A stretch of DNA of 64,000 nt from Roseimicrobium sp. ORNL1 (GTDB taxonomy: Bacteria; Verrucomicrobiota; Verrucomicrobiia; Verrucomicrobiales; Verrucomicrobiaceae). Made by a program: the position numbers and the translations under genes. The notes under the pieces were generated by a model. That model had not been told where the DNA came from and did not search any database. It worked only from the letters and a program-made list of their open reading frames with translations. Location: the NCBI RefSeq assembly GCF_011044495.1, contig NZ_CP049143.1:5394001-5458000 (forward strand), in the 5' to 3' direction. Shown here one piece after another: positions 1-9,020 of the stretch (position 1 is its first letter; every line of letters starts with the position of its first letter).

Positions 1-1419
1 ATGCCGGTGCAAAAGTTTCTGGAGGGGTTCGGCAACTACGCGAAAGAGAATGACATCACCGCCTGGGCTCAGGTCCCCACGGTCTACTGGCTGGGCTACA
101 GCGATGCGATGGTGCAGTGGCTGTGCTGGGGTGCCTGCGCTGCCGCAGTGCTGGTGATGGCAGGTGTGCTGCAGGGCCCTCTGCTGCTCGCGCTGTGGTT
201 TGGTTACCTTTCCATCTGCACCACGGGAAATGTCTTTCTCAGTTTCCAGTGGGACATCCTGCTGCTGGAAGCAGGTTTCATTGCCGCACTCATTTCCCCA
301 TGGCGCTTGTTCGTAGGGCGTATCCGCGAGAGCACGCCAGCACCGTCACGCGCGCAGATGCTGCTGCCACAGGCGCTGATCCTCAAACTGATGTTTCTCT
401 CGGGACTTACAAAGATCCTCGCCGGAGATCCCAATTGGCTGAACTTTACCGCGCTGACCTACCACTACGAGACGCAACCCATTCCCACGTGGGTCGCCTG
501 GTATGTGCATCACTTCCCGCTCTGGTTTCACAAGGTCTCCTGCTTCGTGATGTTTCTCGTGGAGCTTGGCGTACCCACCCTCATCCCGGTGGCGTGGATC
601 TTGGAGCTCATCATCCCTTCCTGGGTACGCACCCTTCGCGTCCTGAAGATAGGCATCGCCGCGTCCTTCACGGGATTGATGATCATTACCCTCCTCACGG
701 GGAACTACACCTTCTTCAACTGGCTGACCATCCTCCTCGCGCTTTCGATGCTCGACGATGGATGCTGGCCCGCAGTCATGAAGCGCCTGCTGCGCTGGAC
801 AGAAACATCACCACCTCGCCCCATGTGGAGGCTTGCCGGAGAAGGTGTCGCGGTCTCGCTGATGCTGTCACTCAGCCTTGTCGTCGCCATTCGCGACAAT
901 GCGCCGAGTGGAGGGATTCTCTCCAATACACTCTATTCGAAAACGCATTGGCTGGCTCCCTTCCGCAGCATCAACAGCTACGGTCTCTTCCGCGTGATGA
1001 CCACGGAGCGCAATGAGATCGTCATCGAGGTGAGTGACGATGGCGTGTACTTCCAGCCGCTCGAGTTCAAGTGGAAACCGGGCCGCGTGGATCGCCCACC
1101 TCCCTTCGTGGCGCCACACCAGCCGCGACTGGACTGGCAGATGTGGTTCGCCGCGCTGCATCCGGGTTTCATACCACAGCGGGACATGCAGAACGCGAGC
1201 ATGATTTGGTTCGGCAAATTCCTGGAGCAGCTCCTGCAGCACAACGAGCAAGTATACGCCCTCGTGGAGCCGCCACCCTTCCCCATCGAATCCATCCGCG
1301 CGGTGCGCGCAAGGTTCTACCGTTACGAGTTCACGGAAGCAGAAACACGCAAGGAGACCGGCGAATGGTGGAAAGCCACGCCCCGGGGCGACTATTCACC
1401 CACGTTCACGAAACGGTAA
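1..1419 (+). CDS. Lipase maturation factor family membrane protein (5' partial)
   Basis: This is a multi-pass membrane protein of the lipase maturation factor (LMF) family. It shows the family signature FQWDILLLEAGF near residues 80-92, several hydrophobic helices, and a polar C-terminal domain from about residue 320. The eukaryotic LMF1 helps lipases fold in the ER, and the bacterial role is not established. The reading frame is open from the first base of the window. Family members normally begin with another transmembrane helix and a conserved segment before the part seen here, so the true start probably lies upstream and residue 1 is probably internal. It converges on the histidine kinase gene, with only 17 bases between the two stops. 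Confidence 0.8.
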   Translation: MPVQKFLEGFGNYAKENDITAWAQVPTVYWLGYSDAMVQWLCWGACAAAVLVMAGVLQGPLLLALWFGYLSICTTGNVFLSFQWDILLLEAGFIAALISPWRLFVGRIRESTPAPSRAQMLLPQALILKLMFLSGLTKILAGDPNWLNFTALTYHYETQPIPTWVAWYVHHFPLWFHKVSCFVMFLVELGVPTLIPVAWILELIIPSWVRTLRVLKIGIAASFTGLMIITLLTGNYTFFNWLTILLALSMLDDGCWPAVMKRLLRWTETSPPRPMWRLAGEGVAVSLMLSLSLVVAIRDNAPSGGILSNTLYSKTHWLAPFRSINSYGLFRVMTTERNEIVIEVSDDGVYFQPLEFKWKPGRVDRPPPFVAPHQPRLDWQMWFAALHPGFIPQRDMQNASMIWFGKFLEQLLQHNEQVYALVEPPPFPIESIRAVRARFYRYEFTEAETRKETGEWWKATPRGDYSPTFTKR

Positions 1420-1436
1420 CGCAGCCAAGCGTAAGC

Positions 1437-3119
1437 TCAAGCTGCCCGACCGGAGTGCTCACCCTTGATGTCTTTCATCAGGACCTGATGCACCACATCC
1501 GCGACGTCCGCCGCGAGGTACGGCTTGGGCAGGATGTCGCAGAACCCCTCGGAGATGAAACCTTCGCGTGACTCCTCCAGCATGCCACCGCTGGAGGCGA
1601 TGACCCTGGCGGAAGGATCCATGGCACAGATTTCCTTCATCGCCTGCTCGCCCGAGAGGGTACCCTTGAGGGTGAGATCCATGATGACCATGTCCACGTC
1701 ATCATTCTGACGCAGGAGCTGACGATAGGTCTGCACCGCGTCTTCACCGTTGGAAGCTTCGAACACACGATAACCACAACGCTTCAGCACAGCGTGCACC
1801 ACGTTGCGCAGGCGTTCCTCGTCATCCACCACCAGGATGGTGCCGAGACCGGACCTGACCCGGGGTGGCGTCATGGGAGCAGCATCCTTTCCCTGCTGCT
1901 GTTGGGGCTGGGTGGCCGGCAGCCAGAACATGAACTCCGTGCCCACATTCTTCATGGAGGACACGGCAATCTGGCCGCCGTGCTCGGTGATGATGTGTTT
2001 GCACGTGGTGAGCCCCACCCCGTTGCCATTCTCCTTGCGAGTGAAGGATTCATGCAGGGCGCGCGCGGCATCTTCCGGGTCCATGCCGCAGCCACGATCG
2101 CGCACGAGAATCTCCACGTACGGTCCGGGACGGAGCGCGTGGTGCCCCTGCGGAGCCACGATATTCCGGGCCAGCACATCCATGTGGCCTCGATTGTTCA
2201 TCGCCTGGATGCCGTTCAGGATCAGATTCTGTAGGACCTGGGAAATGCGGGGGGCATCCGCCATGGCCCACCAGAGGTCCTTGGGCAGGCTCATGTGCAG
2301 GTTCACGCCGCTGCCGCTCTGCGTGATGCGGGCGGTCATGCGGATGATCTGCGCCACATCCGAGGGCGCGCGATTCTCCGGCATGCCCTTCGCCATGCGC
2401 ATGGTTTCCTTCACGAAATCACAGGCCTGTCTCGCTGCCGCGAGGGCTTCCTCCACATGGGATCTGACCTGTCCCTGCGCGGGCGAGATGGTGACCGCCT
2501 CAGAGAGGTTGGTCATCATGATGCCGAGCAGGTTGTTCAGATCATGGAAGACACCGATTGCCATGGTGGCGAGGTTGTCATTCCGCAGGCGGCGGGAGTC
2601 ATCCGTGACGGCCGGGGCTGGCACTGGCGAGAAGCTGCTGCGGTCAGGAGCCGCAGTCACTGGGGTCGGTGAGGGTGTCACAGCGAGTGTATAGTTGTAC
2701 ACGCGGCCGTGCTCATCCATGACCGCACGGATGCGCCAGATGCAGCGCACCACCTTGTCTCCGAAAAAGGTCTTCATGCCACCTTCCCACTGGGCAGCGC
2801 CACCCTGCTTCACGGTGCAGCGCAGCACGCGCAGCAGGTCTCCAGCCTCCTCCTCGGTGGCAGCCAGCTGCGTGAGGAAGCGATCGCAGAGTCCCCTGCT
2901 CGGTTCCGCGCCCACCAGCGCCGCCATCCTCGTGTTGTGCAGGAGAATGCGGGGGCCGAGGTGAGGCTGGAACGCGGGAGCCACAATCATGATGCCCTCG
3001 CTCGCCTGGTCCAGCGCGGTTCGCAGGAAGGAGTTGGCCATGTGGGCCGCGCTCACCGGGTCGACCGTAAGTCCTTCCGGGATGCGCGAACGGGGGTTCT
3101 CAACAACTAGGGAAGACAT
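1437..3119 (-). CDS. Hybrid sensor histidine kinase with C-terminal receiver domain
   Basis: A cytoplasmic hybrid two-component kinase of about 560 residues with no membrane segment. A PAS-like sensor region lies at about 30-150. The phosphoacceptor helix carries FHDLNNLL with His192, which resembles the NtrB/CckA-type HDxNN motif. The ATPase domain spans about 250-400, with N-box LILNGIQAM and G-boxes DRGCGM and GNGVGL. After a glutamine-rich linker comes a receiver domain with DDE at about 432, Asp481 in VIMDL as the phosphoacceptor, and Lys532. The lack of membrane helices points to an intracellular signal. The start at 3119 is chosen for a weak AGAG just upstream. An in-frame ATG at 3149 would add ten residues. 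No response regulator with an output domain is adjacent, so the partner is unknown. Confidence 0.88.
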   Translation of the reverse strand: MSSLVVENPRSRIPEGLTVDPVSAAHMANSFLRTALDQASEGIMIVAPAFQPHLGPRILLHNTRMAALVGAEPSRGLCDRFLTQLAATEEEAGDLLRVLRCTVKQGGAAQWEGGMKTFFGDKVVRCIWRIRAVMDEHGRVYNYTLAVTPSPTPVTAAPDRSSFSPVPAPAVTDDSRRLRNDNLATMAIGVFHDLNNLLGIMMTNLSEAVTISPAQGQVRSHVEEALAAARQACDFVKETMRMAKGMPENRAPSDVAQIIRMTARITQSGSGVNLHMSLPKDLWWAMADAPRISQVLQNLILNGIQAMNNRGHMDVLARNIVAPQGHHALRPGPYVEILVRDRGCGMDPEDAARALHESFTRKENGNGVGLTTCKHIITEHGGQIAVSSMKNVGTEFMFWLPATQPQQQQGKDAAPMTPPRVRSGLGTILVVDDEERLRNVVHAVLKRCGYRVFEASNGEDAVQTYRQLLRQNDDVDMVIMDLTLKGTLSGEQAMKEICAMDPSARVIASSGGMLEESREGFISEGFCDILPKPYLAADVADVVHQVLMKDIKGEHSGRAA

Positions 3120-3161
3120 ACGCTCTAAAAGGTTAACAATGATTAGCATTTAGCAGTCGCC

Positions 3162-3185
3162 GAGCTTTCAGGGAAGCTCTTTTTT
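3162..3185 (+). terminator. Hairpin followed by six T, upstream of the kinase gene
   Basis: GAGCTT and AAGCTC form a 6-bp stem around a 6-base loop, followed directly by TTTTTT on the + strand. It has the form of an intrinsic terminator read rightwards. No + strand gene ends nearby, because the lipase maturation factor gene ends 1.7 kb upstream. It could instead be a leader structure of the kinase mRNA, where the T run becomes an A run before the stem. Function is uncertain. Confidence 0.3.
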
Positions 3186-3430
3186 CAGGAACTGTTAAAT
3201 TCTCATTTCTGAAACTAACCTTGAGTGCCCATCGAGAAATTGATGCTGAAATCCGGTAGCAACCTGCACGATCGCCTGTCTCGCGACATTCCGCGCATTT
3301 CATTATTGACCTCAGCCTCAGGACTGAGACTCAATCATGCACATACACGGCTCACGGGACTAATGGAGAATCGCTCCACGGCCCGTTTTTGCCTGTTTTT
3401 GTAGCCTAAACTCTGGCTCAGATTCGCCCC
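3186..3430. other. Intergenic region without recognisable gene
   Basis: About 250 bases separate the kinase leader from the stop of the putative lipoprotein gene. I see no credible ORF, RNA gene or strong repeat. The start regions of the two flanking - strand genes imply that it holds the kinase promoter, but no convincing -35/-10 pair stands out. Confidence 0.4.
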
Positions 3431-4240
3431 TCACTCAGCCCCGGGAGGCGGGGTGGGCGTGGCGCCGTTGGTGGAGGGAATCGGCGGATCTTCATCCGGC
3501 ACGAGAAGCTTGGGTAGGTCGCTGGAGTGCTGCACCGGCGGCAGCAAGGGGCTGGCCCGCATCTCCGCAGGCACGACCGAGGGCGTGAGCGCCGGCAGCA
3601 GCGGATTGGGACCATCTTTCCAAGCACGACGCCAGGTGGGTTCGATATCAAAGCTGGGGCGAATGGTGCCACCGTGCGGGCTTTCGATGCCACCCTCCTG
3701 TTTCGCGAGGCGATGCTTGCCGATGACCTGCAGGCGTGTCCCCTTGATGTAAAACACTGTCGTTTCGCTCAAGCCTTCCACCACACTGCGACCACGCTTC
3801 AGGAGAGGGCGGCCACGGAGAATGACCTCGCCGTCAGACTCAATGTAAGCCTCCTGCGCCAGCGCCACGAGCTTCTCGCGGAAGTCGATCTGCAGGAAGA
3901 CTTTGCCCCTGGCCCTCACCCGCTGGGGCTGTCCGTTCGAGCCTGTCTTCAGCACGGTAATCTCATCCGCTGTCAGCTTGTAAAAGGGCGGCACGATCAG
4001 GCTCTGGGGGCTGATCTTTCGGGACTCCTCAAAGGTCATGGAGAGGAGCTTGCCGACGTCCACCCCTTCCTGCTTGTCCGCGAGTTCGGCTTCGGTCAGC
4101 GGCTTGCCATTGGCTGCTGCCGTGGCAGCCGTGACTGCGGTGGAGTCCGGGGAGGTGTTGGACTGGCACATGGGAAGCACCAGGCCGCAAGCACAGACAA
4201 GACTCAGGCGCAAAAGTTGAGGAAGCAGATTCTTCGGCAT
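3431..4240 (-). CDS. Putative exported lipoprotein, possibly LptA/OstA-like
   Basis: A 269-residue protein. Its N-terminus has a positively charged residue, a hydrophobic helix and a Cys at about residue 25 in VLPMC. That resembles a lipobox, although Met before Cys is atypical. Residues 45-190 alternate in short strand-like segments, for example IESDGEVILRGRPLLKRG. This is reminiscent of the LptA/OstA beta-jellyroll that carries lipopolysaccharide, but the likeness is only by eye. The C-terminus is proline-rich. The start at 4240 is favoured by GGAG six bases upstream; an in-frame ATG at 4252 is possible. A much longer reading frame upstream has no support because it crosses the divergent GYF_2 gene. 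Function unproven. Confidence 0.6.
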   Translation of the reverse strand: MPKNLLPQLLRLSLVCACGLVLPMCQSNTSPDSTAVTAATAAANGKPLTEAELADKQEGVDVGKLLSMTFEESRKISPQSLIVPPFYKLTADEITVLKTGSNGQPQRVRARGKVFLQIDFREKLVALAQEAYIESDGEVILRGRPLLKRGRSVVEGLSETTVFYIKGTRLQVIGKHRLAKQEGGIESPHGGTIRPSFDIEPTWRRAWKDGPNPLLPALTPSVVPAEMRASPLLPPVQHSSDLPKLLVPDEDPPIPSTNGATPTPPPGAE

Positions 4241-4372
4241 CGGTGACTCCATAGATTCAAGCTCAAGATAAACAACAGGTCGCGACCAAACCAAGACCAA
4301 AACGAGGAATCCTCCCCTGTCTGTGCTTTTTTCTCTTGGAAGCGACCGGTCCGTCCCGCTAGAATCCTGAGC

Positions 4373-4918
4373 ATGAGCGACAATTCGTGGTATCTCCTCA
4401 AGGTCACGGACAATGAAGTATTTGGTCCGGCTCCCCTGGAACAGCTCAGAATCTGGGCGGCAGGCGCAAAGATCTCGCCACTTGACCGCGTGAGCAATGA
4501 TGAAAAGATCACCTGGCGGCGCGCTCCCATGGTGGCGGAACTGCAAATGGACTGGCTCATTGAGATGCCGGACAATTTTCTCTACGGACCCACGAGCGTG
4601 GGCACGCTCCAGGAGTTCCTCGCCACCGGAGAAATCGACGACCACGTGACGGTGATCAACACGGCCGATGGCAACCGCAGCCGCATCAGCGAGATGCCCT
4701 TCTTCAAAGCGAGCCCCCACCGAGTGCGCGGCACCTTGGAGTCCGGCGTGGGCTACGGGGAGGATAGTACTGCGGAAGGAGGCGGCGCCACGCGTGGCCG
4801 CGCGGTGTGGCTGGAGCGGCAGAACATGGAACTGCAGCGGGACATCGTGCGCTGGCAGGAGCGCTATGACAGCGTGAGGCAGCAGTATGTGGAAGCCACA
4901 GGCCGCGATCCGCGGTAG
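4373..4918 (+). CDS. GYF_2 domain-containing protein
   Basis: A 181-residue soluble protein. Residues 5-55 match a GYF_2 domain: WYLLKVTDNEVFGPAPLEQL, then a Leu/Ile-rich core and a Trp at the end (TWRRAPM). Residues 60-110 look like a second, weaker copy (FLYGPTSVGTLQEFL). The C-terminal 50 residues are charged and Gln/Glu-rich and probably coiled coil. GYF_2 domains are usually protein-interaction modules in larger bacterial membrane proteins; here the domain stands alone. It is transcribed divergently from the putative lipoprotein, with 132 bases between the two starts. Confidence 0.78.
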   Translation: MSDNSWYLLKVTDNEVFGPAPLEQLRIWAAGAKISPLDRVSNDEKITWRRAPMVAELQMDWLIEMPDNFLYGPTSVGTLQEFLATGEIDDHVTVINTADGNRSRISEMPFFKASPHRVRGTLESGVGYGEDSTAEGGGATRGRAVWLERQNMELQRDIVRWQERYDSVRQQYVEATGRDPR

Positions 4919-5010
4919 CCGCCCCCCTACCCCATCTTGCCCCGACATCTTTTGGTCCGTCCCTGGAAAGGGCCGGACCATTTTATTGTCAGTTAAAGTG
5001 CTCAAACTGC

Positions 5011-5038
5011 TTGCACACACCGCGATGCTACGCATACT
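5011..5038 (+). promoter_or_regulatory. Possible sigma-70-type promoter of tRNA-Leu
   Basis: TTGCAC at 5011-5016 and CATACT at 5033-5038 are 16 bases apart. The start of transcription would fall a few bases before the tRNA 5' end. The match to consensus is moderate (3 of 6 and 4 of 6), so the position next to the tRNA is the main argument. Confidence 0.35.
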
Positions 5039-5052
5039 CCTAGTCCCCTCCC

Positions 5053-5137
5053 GCTCGGGTGGCGGAATTGGTATACGCGCAAGACTAAGGATCTTGTGCC
5101 GAAAGGCTTAAGGGTTCGAGTCCCTTCCCGAGCACCA
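5053..5137 (+). tRNA. tRNA-Leu, anticodon AAG
   Basis: A complete cloverleaf can be drawn by hand. The acceptor stem GCTCGGG pairs with CCCGAGC at 5127-5133, and a 3-bp D stem GCG/CGC is typical of class II tRNA. The anticodon stem CAAGA/TCTTG has loop CTAAGGA. There is a long variable arm GCC-GAAA-GGC, a T stem AAGGG/CCCTT with loop TTCGAGT, discriminator A, and an encoded CCA at 5135-5137. The long variable arm and discriminator A73 fit tRNA-Leu. U33 is followed by AAG, which reads CUU. Most bacteria use GAG for CUU/CUC, so A34 is unusual. Confidence 0.95.
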
Positions 5138-5238
5138 CTCTTTTAAATGGAGTGGATCTGCCCAGTGGGCTCTGATTCCCCTTGAGTTTGGGATTGCGAC
5201 GGTGAAATAAGCACGCGCATCGTAAAAAATTCTAGCCT

Positions 5239-6489
5239 ATGCACTGGACGCTCCGTTTGCTCTTGGGTGACGAACGCTATGAAGCCCTGTCGGACTTCGA
5301 CTGCTTCATGAAGGCTTTTCCCACCACCCTCTGGCAGGGCTGGGGAAGCATGCTCCGGGAGACACCGTCAGAGCAGTTCCAGTCCGCGAGTGTCAGCCAG
5401 GACGGCGTGGGCATCGCCATCCTCATTGAGCGCTCTGAATCCGAGGGCCTTCTCATGCAGGCGGCCTACCCCATGGTAGTAGACGGCGCACCGACGGAGG
5501 CAGAATTGCTGGATACTCTGGAGGACGACGACATCCCGTGTGCTGGCGCCCAGTTGCTGCTGACGCCACGGCGCGTGCAGCTCGCGGCATTCGACCCGGA
5601 CTATGCAGATCACCTGCCACTGTTGCGCCCGGGTGCCCACTACACCTGCGAGCTCAGTGCGCTGGTATCCTCATTGTCACCCATGGAGTCGAGCTTTGAA
5701 ATCACTCAAGGTCCGCTGCTGGAAATCCAGCGCGCCATGAGGCAGGAGCAAGAGCCAGGGTTCAATCCCAGCGACCTCTCCAAGGTCACCATTTCCAACG
5801 AAGGACTTCGATCGTTCCTGGCTTCGGACGAGCCCCTTTGGTACACCTTCGTGACCAAAGTGGAAAATCTGCGGGCCATCGAGTTCTTCGGAAACAAAGG
5901 ATGGATGTTCGAAGGAACGGTCGAAAGTGAAGACTCCAAGGACCACGTTCCGCCTCTCAGACTTCGCTTCATGGTCATGGACCATGCCACCTCCGGTTAC
6001 ATTCCCCGCGAGGGAGCCCTCGTCTCGGGTAGCGCATTTCTGGAAGTGCAGATGAAGGAACACCTGCCATACGCAGGCACACCATGGTCCGACCGGCCAG
6101 GTGCCTCCGACTACCTCAGGGAAGACATTCTCAGCGCGCTGCGCGCAGGAGAATCTTGGAGTGGCACCCCTCCGGCGGTTCAAATCACGGCGCAACTACT
6201 CTCCCAGAACGGCTGGGATGTAAGCTCGCCCGGGATCTGGAACGGTCCTGTCGAGCACCACCCCCCTCTGATCCAGGCGAAGCGCGGGGATGTGATCCAT
6301 CTCATTGGCCTCAAGGTGAATGGCAGTGAGCCACCTCCCTGCGAGTTCATTCTCCAGGTCACCTGCCAGCGCCAGGGAGAGGGTCACGAAGTGAAGCTCG
6401 ATGCCCAAGATGCCACGGTCACCCATTTGAATCTTCGGACTCTGGGAATGTGGTGCAAAGATGGACCATCGATGCTCCCGCACGGGTAG
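5239..6489 (+). CDS. Hypothetical protein
   Basis: A 416-residue soluble protein with no signal peptide or membrane helix. I recognise no domain. It is acidic, with an early motif LLLGDERYEALSDFDCF and a Trp-rich stretch TTLWQGWGSML. Regular alternation of hydrophobic and polar residues suggests a mixed alpha/beta fold, with possible repeated beta segments in the C-terminal half (GPVEHHPPLIQAKRGDVIHL). It lies between tRNA-Leu and purU on the same strand. The gap to the purU start is 61 bases, so co-transcription is possible. Codon use resembles its neighbours. Function unknown. Confidence 0.7.
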   Translation: MHWTLRLLLGDERYEALSDFDCFMKAFPTTLWQGWGSMLRETPSEQFQSASVSQDGVGIAILIERSESEGLLMQAAYPMVVDGAPTEAELLDTLEDDDIPCAGAQLLLTPRRVQLAAFDPDYADHLPLLRPGAHYTCELSALVSSLSPMESSFEITQGPLLEIQRAMRQEQEPGFNPSDLSKVTISNEGLRSFLASDEPLWYTFVTKVENLRAIEFFGNKGWMFEGTVESEDSKDHVPPLRLRFMVMDHATSGYIPREGALVSGSAFLEVQMKEHLPYAGTPWSDRPGASDYLREDILSALRAGESWSGTPPAVQITAQLLSQNGWDVSSPGIWNGPVEHHPPLIQAKRGDVIHLIGLKVNGSEPPPCEFILQVTCQRQGEGHEVKLDAQDATVTHLNLRTLGMWCKDGPSMLPHG

Positions 6490-6550
6490 CATCCGACCTC
6501 TCATGTGGGCTGAGAGTTGCCGACCTCCGAAATCCATCGACAATGATCGA

Positions 6551-7411
6551 ATGCCCTCCTCTGACACGGCCACCCTGCTCATCCACTGCCCGGACCAGCC
6601 TGGACTGGTGCATGACGTGACCGGGTTCATCTTTTCCCACGGTGGGAATATCCTCGACCTCGAGCAGCACATTGATCCACTGGGCAACCTCTTCTTCATG
6701 CGCGTGGAGTGGTCGCTGGAGAAGTTCAACCTCGAGAAGGAGGAAATCGACTCCCGCTTCTCTATCTTGGGACGCCGCCACCAGATGTGGTGGAAGCTGC
6801 ACTTCGCCAGCCAGCGGAAGCGGCTCGCCCTCTTCGTTTCGAAGGAAAGCCATTGCCTGTACGATCTGCTCTCGCGTCATGAAGCGGGTGAGCTGCCGGT
6901 GGAAATCCCGCTGGTGGTCAGCAATCACGAAGTGCTGCGTCCCGCGGCGGAGCGCTTTGGCATTCCGTTTCACCACTTCCCCATCACGCCGGCGAACAAG
7001 GCCGCGCAGGAAGACGCTCAAATTGCCCTCCTCCGCGAACACTCGGTCGATACTGTGGTGCTCGCGCGCTACATGCAGATCGTGAGCCCGGCGCTCATCC
7101 GTGAGTTCCCGGATGCCATCCTGAACATCCACCACTCCTTCCTTCCCGCCTTCGTCGGCGCCAAACCGTACCATCAGGCGTTTGAGCGGGGTGTGAAGAT
7201 CATTGGCGCGACCAGTCACTACGTGACGGAGGATCTTGATCAGGGACCCATCATTCACCAGGACGTGATGCGTGTGTCCCATGACAACTCCGTGGCCGAT
7301 CTGGTGCGTCTCGGGAAGGACCTGGAAAAGACCGTCCTCGCCAAGGCCCTCTGGTGGCATGTGATGAATCGTCTGCTGGTGTACCGGAACAAGACGGTGG
7401 TGTTTTCTTGA
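6551..7411 (+). CDS. purU: Formyltetrahydrofolate deformylase
   Basis: PurU hydrolyses 10-formyl-THF to formate and THF, balancing the one-carbon pool and supplying formate for purine synthesis. At 286 residues it has the usual family length. An N-terminal ACT domain (about 8-80, starting LLIHCPDQPGLVHDV) is the regulatory part. The formyltransferase-type catalytic domain (about 90-280) contains the triad context NIHHSFLPAF (Asn192, His194) and ATSHYVTEDLDQGPI (Asp230). The start at 6551 is chosen because it puts the ACT domain at the very N-terminus; an upstream in-frame ATG at 6461 would overlap the preceding gene. Confidence 0.95.
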   Translation: MPSSDTATLLIHCPDQPGLVHDVTGFIFSHGGNILDLEQHIDPLGNLFFMRVEWSLEKFNLEKEEIDSRFSILGRRHQMWWKLHFASQRKRLALFVSKESHCLYDLLSRHEAGELPVEIPLVVSNHEVLRPAAERFGIPFHHFPITPANKAAQEDAQIALLREHSVDTVVLARYMQIVSPALIREFPDAILNIHHSFLPAFVGAKPYHQAFERGVKIIGATSHYVTEDLDQGPIIHQDVMRVSHDNSVADLVRLGKDLEKTVLAKALWWHVMNRLLVYRNKTVVFS

Positions 7412-7523
7412 AGCCCCGAGGGGTGCATGGCACGGCAGGGAATCGCGTGTGCCGAATGTGCGCACGTTCCCTCGGTTTGTGATACGGCATGAAGAATGCG
7501 TGCGTCCCAGCGTACCTCCACGC

Positions 7524-8981
7524 ATGACACGCCGATTTCTCCTTCCTGTGTTACTTGCTGTGTGCGGGTGCTGCTTGATGCTGACTTCCCTTCACGCAGC
7601 GGAGGCACTGCGCGCGGGCGCCTACGCGCAGGACATTTCTCCGACCAAGTTCCCCATCCCGGTAAACGGCAGCATGAAGGGCGCCTTTGCCCAGGGGATC
7701 ACCGACCCGATGCACGCACGTTGCGTGGCCATCCACGATGGGACGACAGAGATCATCCTGTGCGTGGTGGATGCGTGCATGATCCCGCAGGACATCTGCG
7801 ACAAGGCGAAGGAAATCGCAGCCAAGAAGACCGGTGTGCCCGCAAACCACATGATGATCTCCGCCACGCACACGCACTCTGCCGCCGCCCTCGGCCCGGC
7901 ATTCCAGAGCGATCCCGACATGGAGTATGTGGCCACCGTGCCGGCGCGCATCGCCGAAGGATTGATCAAAGCCCATGAGAACCTGGAACCCGCGGAGATC
8001 GCCTGGGGATTCGGCAGTGATCCTTCGCAGGTCTTCAACCGCCGGTGGCGCGTGAAGGAACAGGAGCAGTATGAGAACCCCTTCTCCATCACCACGGACC
8101 GCGCGTGGATGAACCCCGGCGCGCAGAATCCCAAGGTCTCCGTCCCCGCCGGCCCGGTGGATCCCGATGTGGGCATCCTCGCCGTGCGCTCGGCCGCAGA
8201 CAAGCGTCCCATTGCCGTGCTCGCGAACTACAGCCTGCACTACGTCGGCGGGAATCCCGCCATCTCTGCGGACTACTACGCCGCCTTTGCGAATGAGATG
8301 GCGGAGCGACTCAAGGCCACCGATGCGCGCTATCAGGGCAAGCCGGCCTTTGTCGGCATCATGTCGAACGGCACCAGCGGCGACATCAACAACATCAACT
8401 TCGCCTCCCCCATTCGCCTGAAACGCGAACCGGGTGAACAGATCAAGATCGTGGCCCGCAGTGTGGCCGATGCCGCCATGACTGCCTACGATACCATGAA
8501 GTGGTCACCCACCACAAAACTGGCGGCGGAAGAAACCGTCCTGCAGCTCGGTGTGCGCAAGGCGGATGCTGCTGGCTTGGCCCAGGCAAAACAAACGCTC
8601 GAGGCCACCCCCAAGGACAAGGACGGCCAGTGGGCCGACCGCAAGGCCATCTATGCCCGTGAGACCGTGAAGCTCGCCGATTATCCGGACAAGGTGCCCG
8701 TGAAGCTCCAGGCCTATCGCATCGGCGACCTCAGCATTGCCACCCTCCCGTGTGAGACCTTTGTGGAAATCGGCCTCGACCTGAAGAAGAGCACCCCCTT
8801 CACCCGCCACTTCACCGTCTCCCTCGCGAATGGCTACAACGGCTACCTTCCCACTCCCGAGCAGCACAAACTCGGCGGCTACGAAACCTGGCGCGCCCGC
8901 AGCGCCTACCTGGAAGTAGAGGCCTCTACGAAGATCGCGGAGAAGCTGAAGGGGATGCTGGCGAAGTTGAAGGGGAAGTGA
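7524..8981 (+). CDS. Secreted neutral/alkaline ceramidase-like protein
   Basis: A 485-residue exported protein. A signal peptide occupies about 1-25 (hydrophobic LLPVLLAVCGCCLML, then SLHAA). The mature part begins LRAGAYAQDISP, typical of the neutral/alkaline non-lysosomal ceramidase superfamily that verrucomicrobia and planctomycetes carry in many copies. Metal-binding residues are visible in SATHTHSAAA (His116, His118). It is shorter than true ceramidases (about 650-700) and appears to lack their C-terminal immunoglobulin-like domain. Hydrolysis of an N-acyl or amide bond in the periplasm is therefore likely, but the substrate is unknown. The start at 7524 places the signal peptide correctly; upstream in-frame codons would only extend it. 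Confidence 0.82.
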   Translation: MTRRFLLPVLLAVCGCCLMLTSLHAAEALRAGAYAQDISPTKFPIPVNGSMKGAFAQGITDPMHARCVAIHDGTTEIILCVVDACMIPQDICDKAKEIAAKKTGVPANHMMISATHTHSAAALGPAFQSDPDMEYVATVPARIAEGLIKAHENLEPAEIAWGFGSDPSQVFNRRWRVKEQEQYENPFSITTDRAWMNPGAQNPKVSVPAGPVDPDVGILAVRSAADKRPIAVLANYSLHYVGGNPAISADYYAAFANEMAERLKATDARYQGKPAFVGIMSNGTSGDINNINFASPIRLKREPGEQIKIVARSVADAAMTAYDTMKWSPTTKLAAEETVLQLGVRKADAAGLAQAKQTLEATPKDKDGQWADRKAIYARETVKLADYPDKVPVKLQAYRIGDLSIATLPCETFVEIGLDLKKSTPFTRHFTVSLANGYNGYLPTPEQHKLGGYETWRARSAYLEVEASTKIAEKLKGMLAKLKGK

Positions 8982-9020
8982 GTGGGCATCGCAGCGCTGC
9001 GTGAGGTAGTGAGAGCGGGG

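Noticed and set aside
4241-5035. N-terminal extension of the lipoprotein frame to 534 residues
   Set aside because: It would overlap the divergent GYF_2 gene completely, while an ATG with GGAG at 4240 starts a proper signal sequence.
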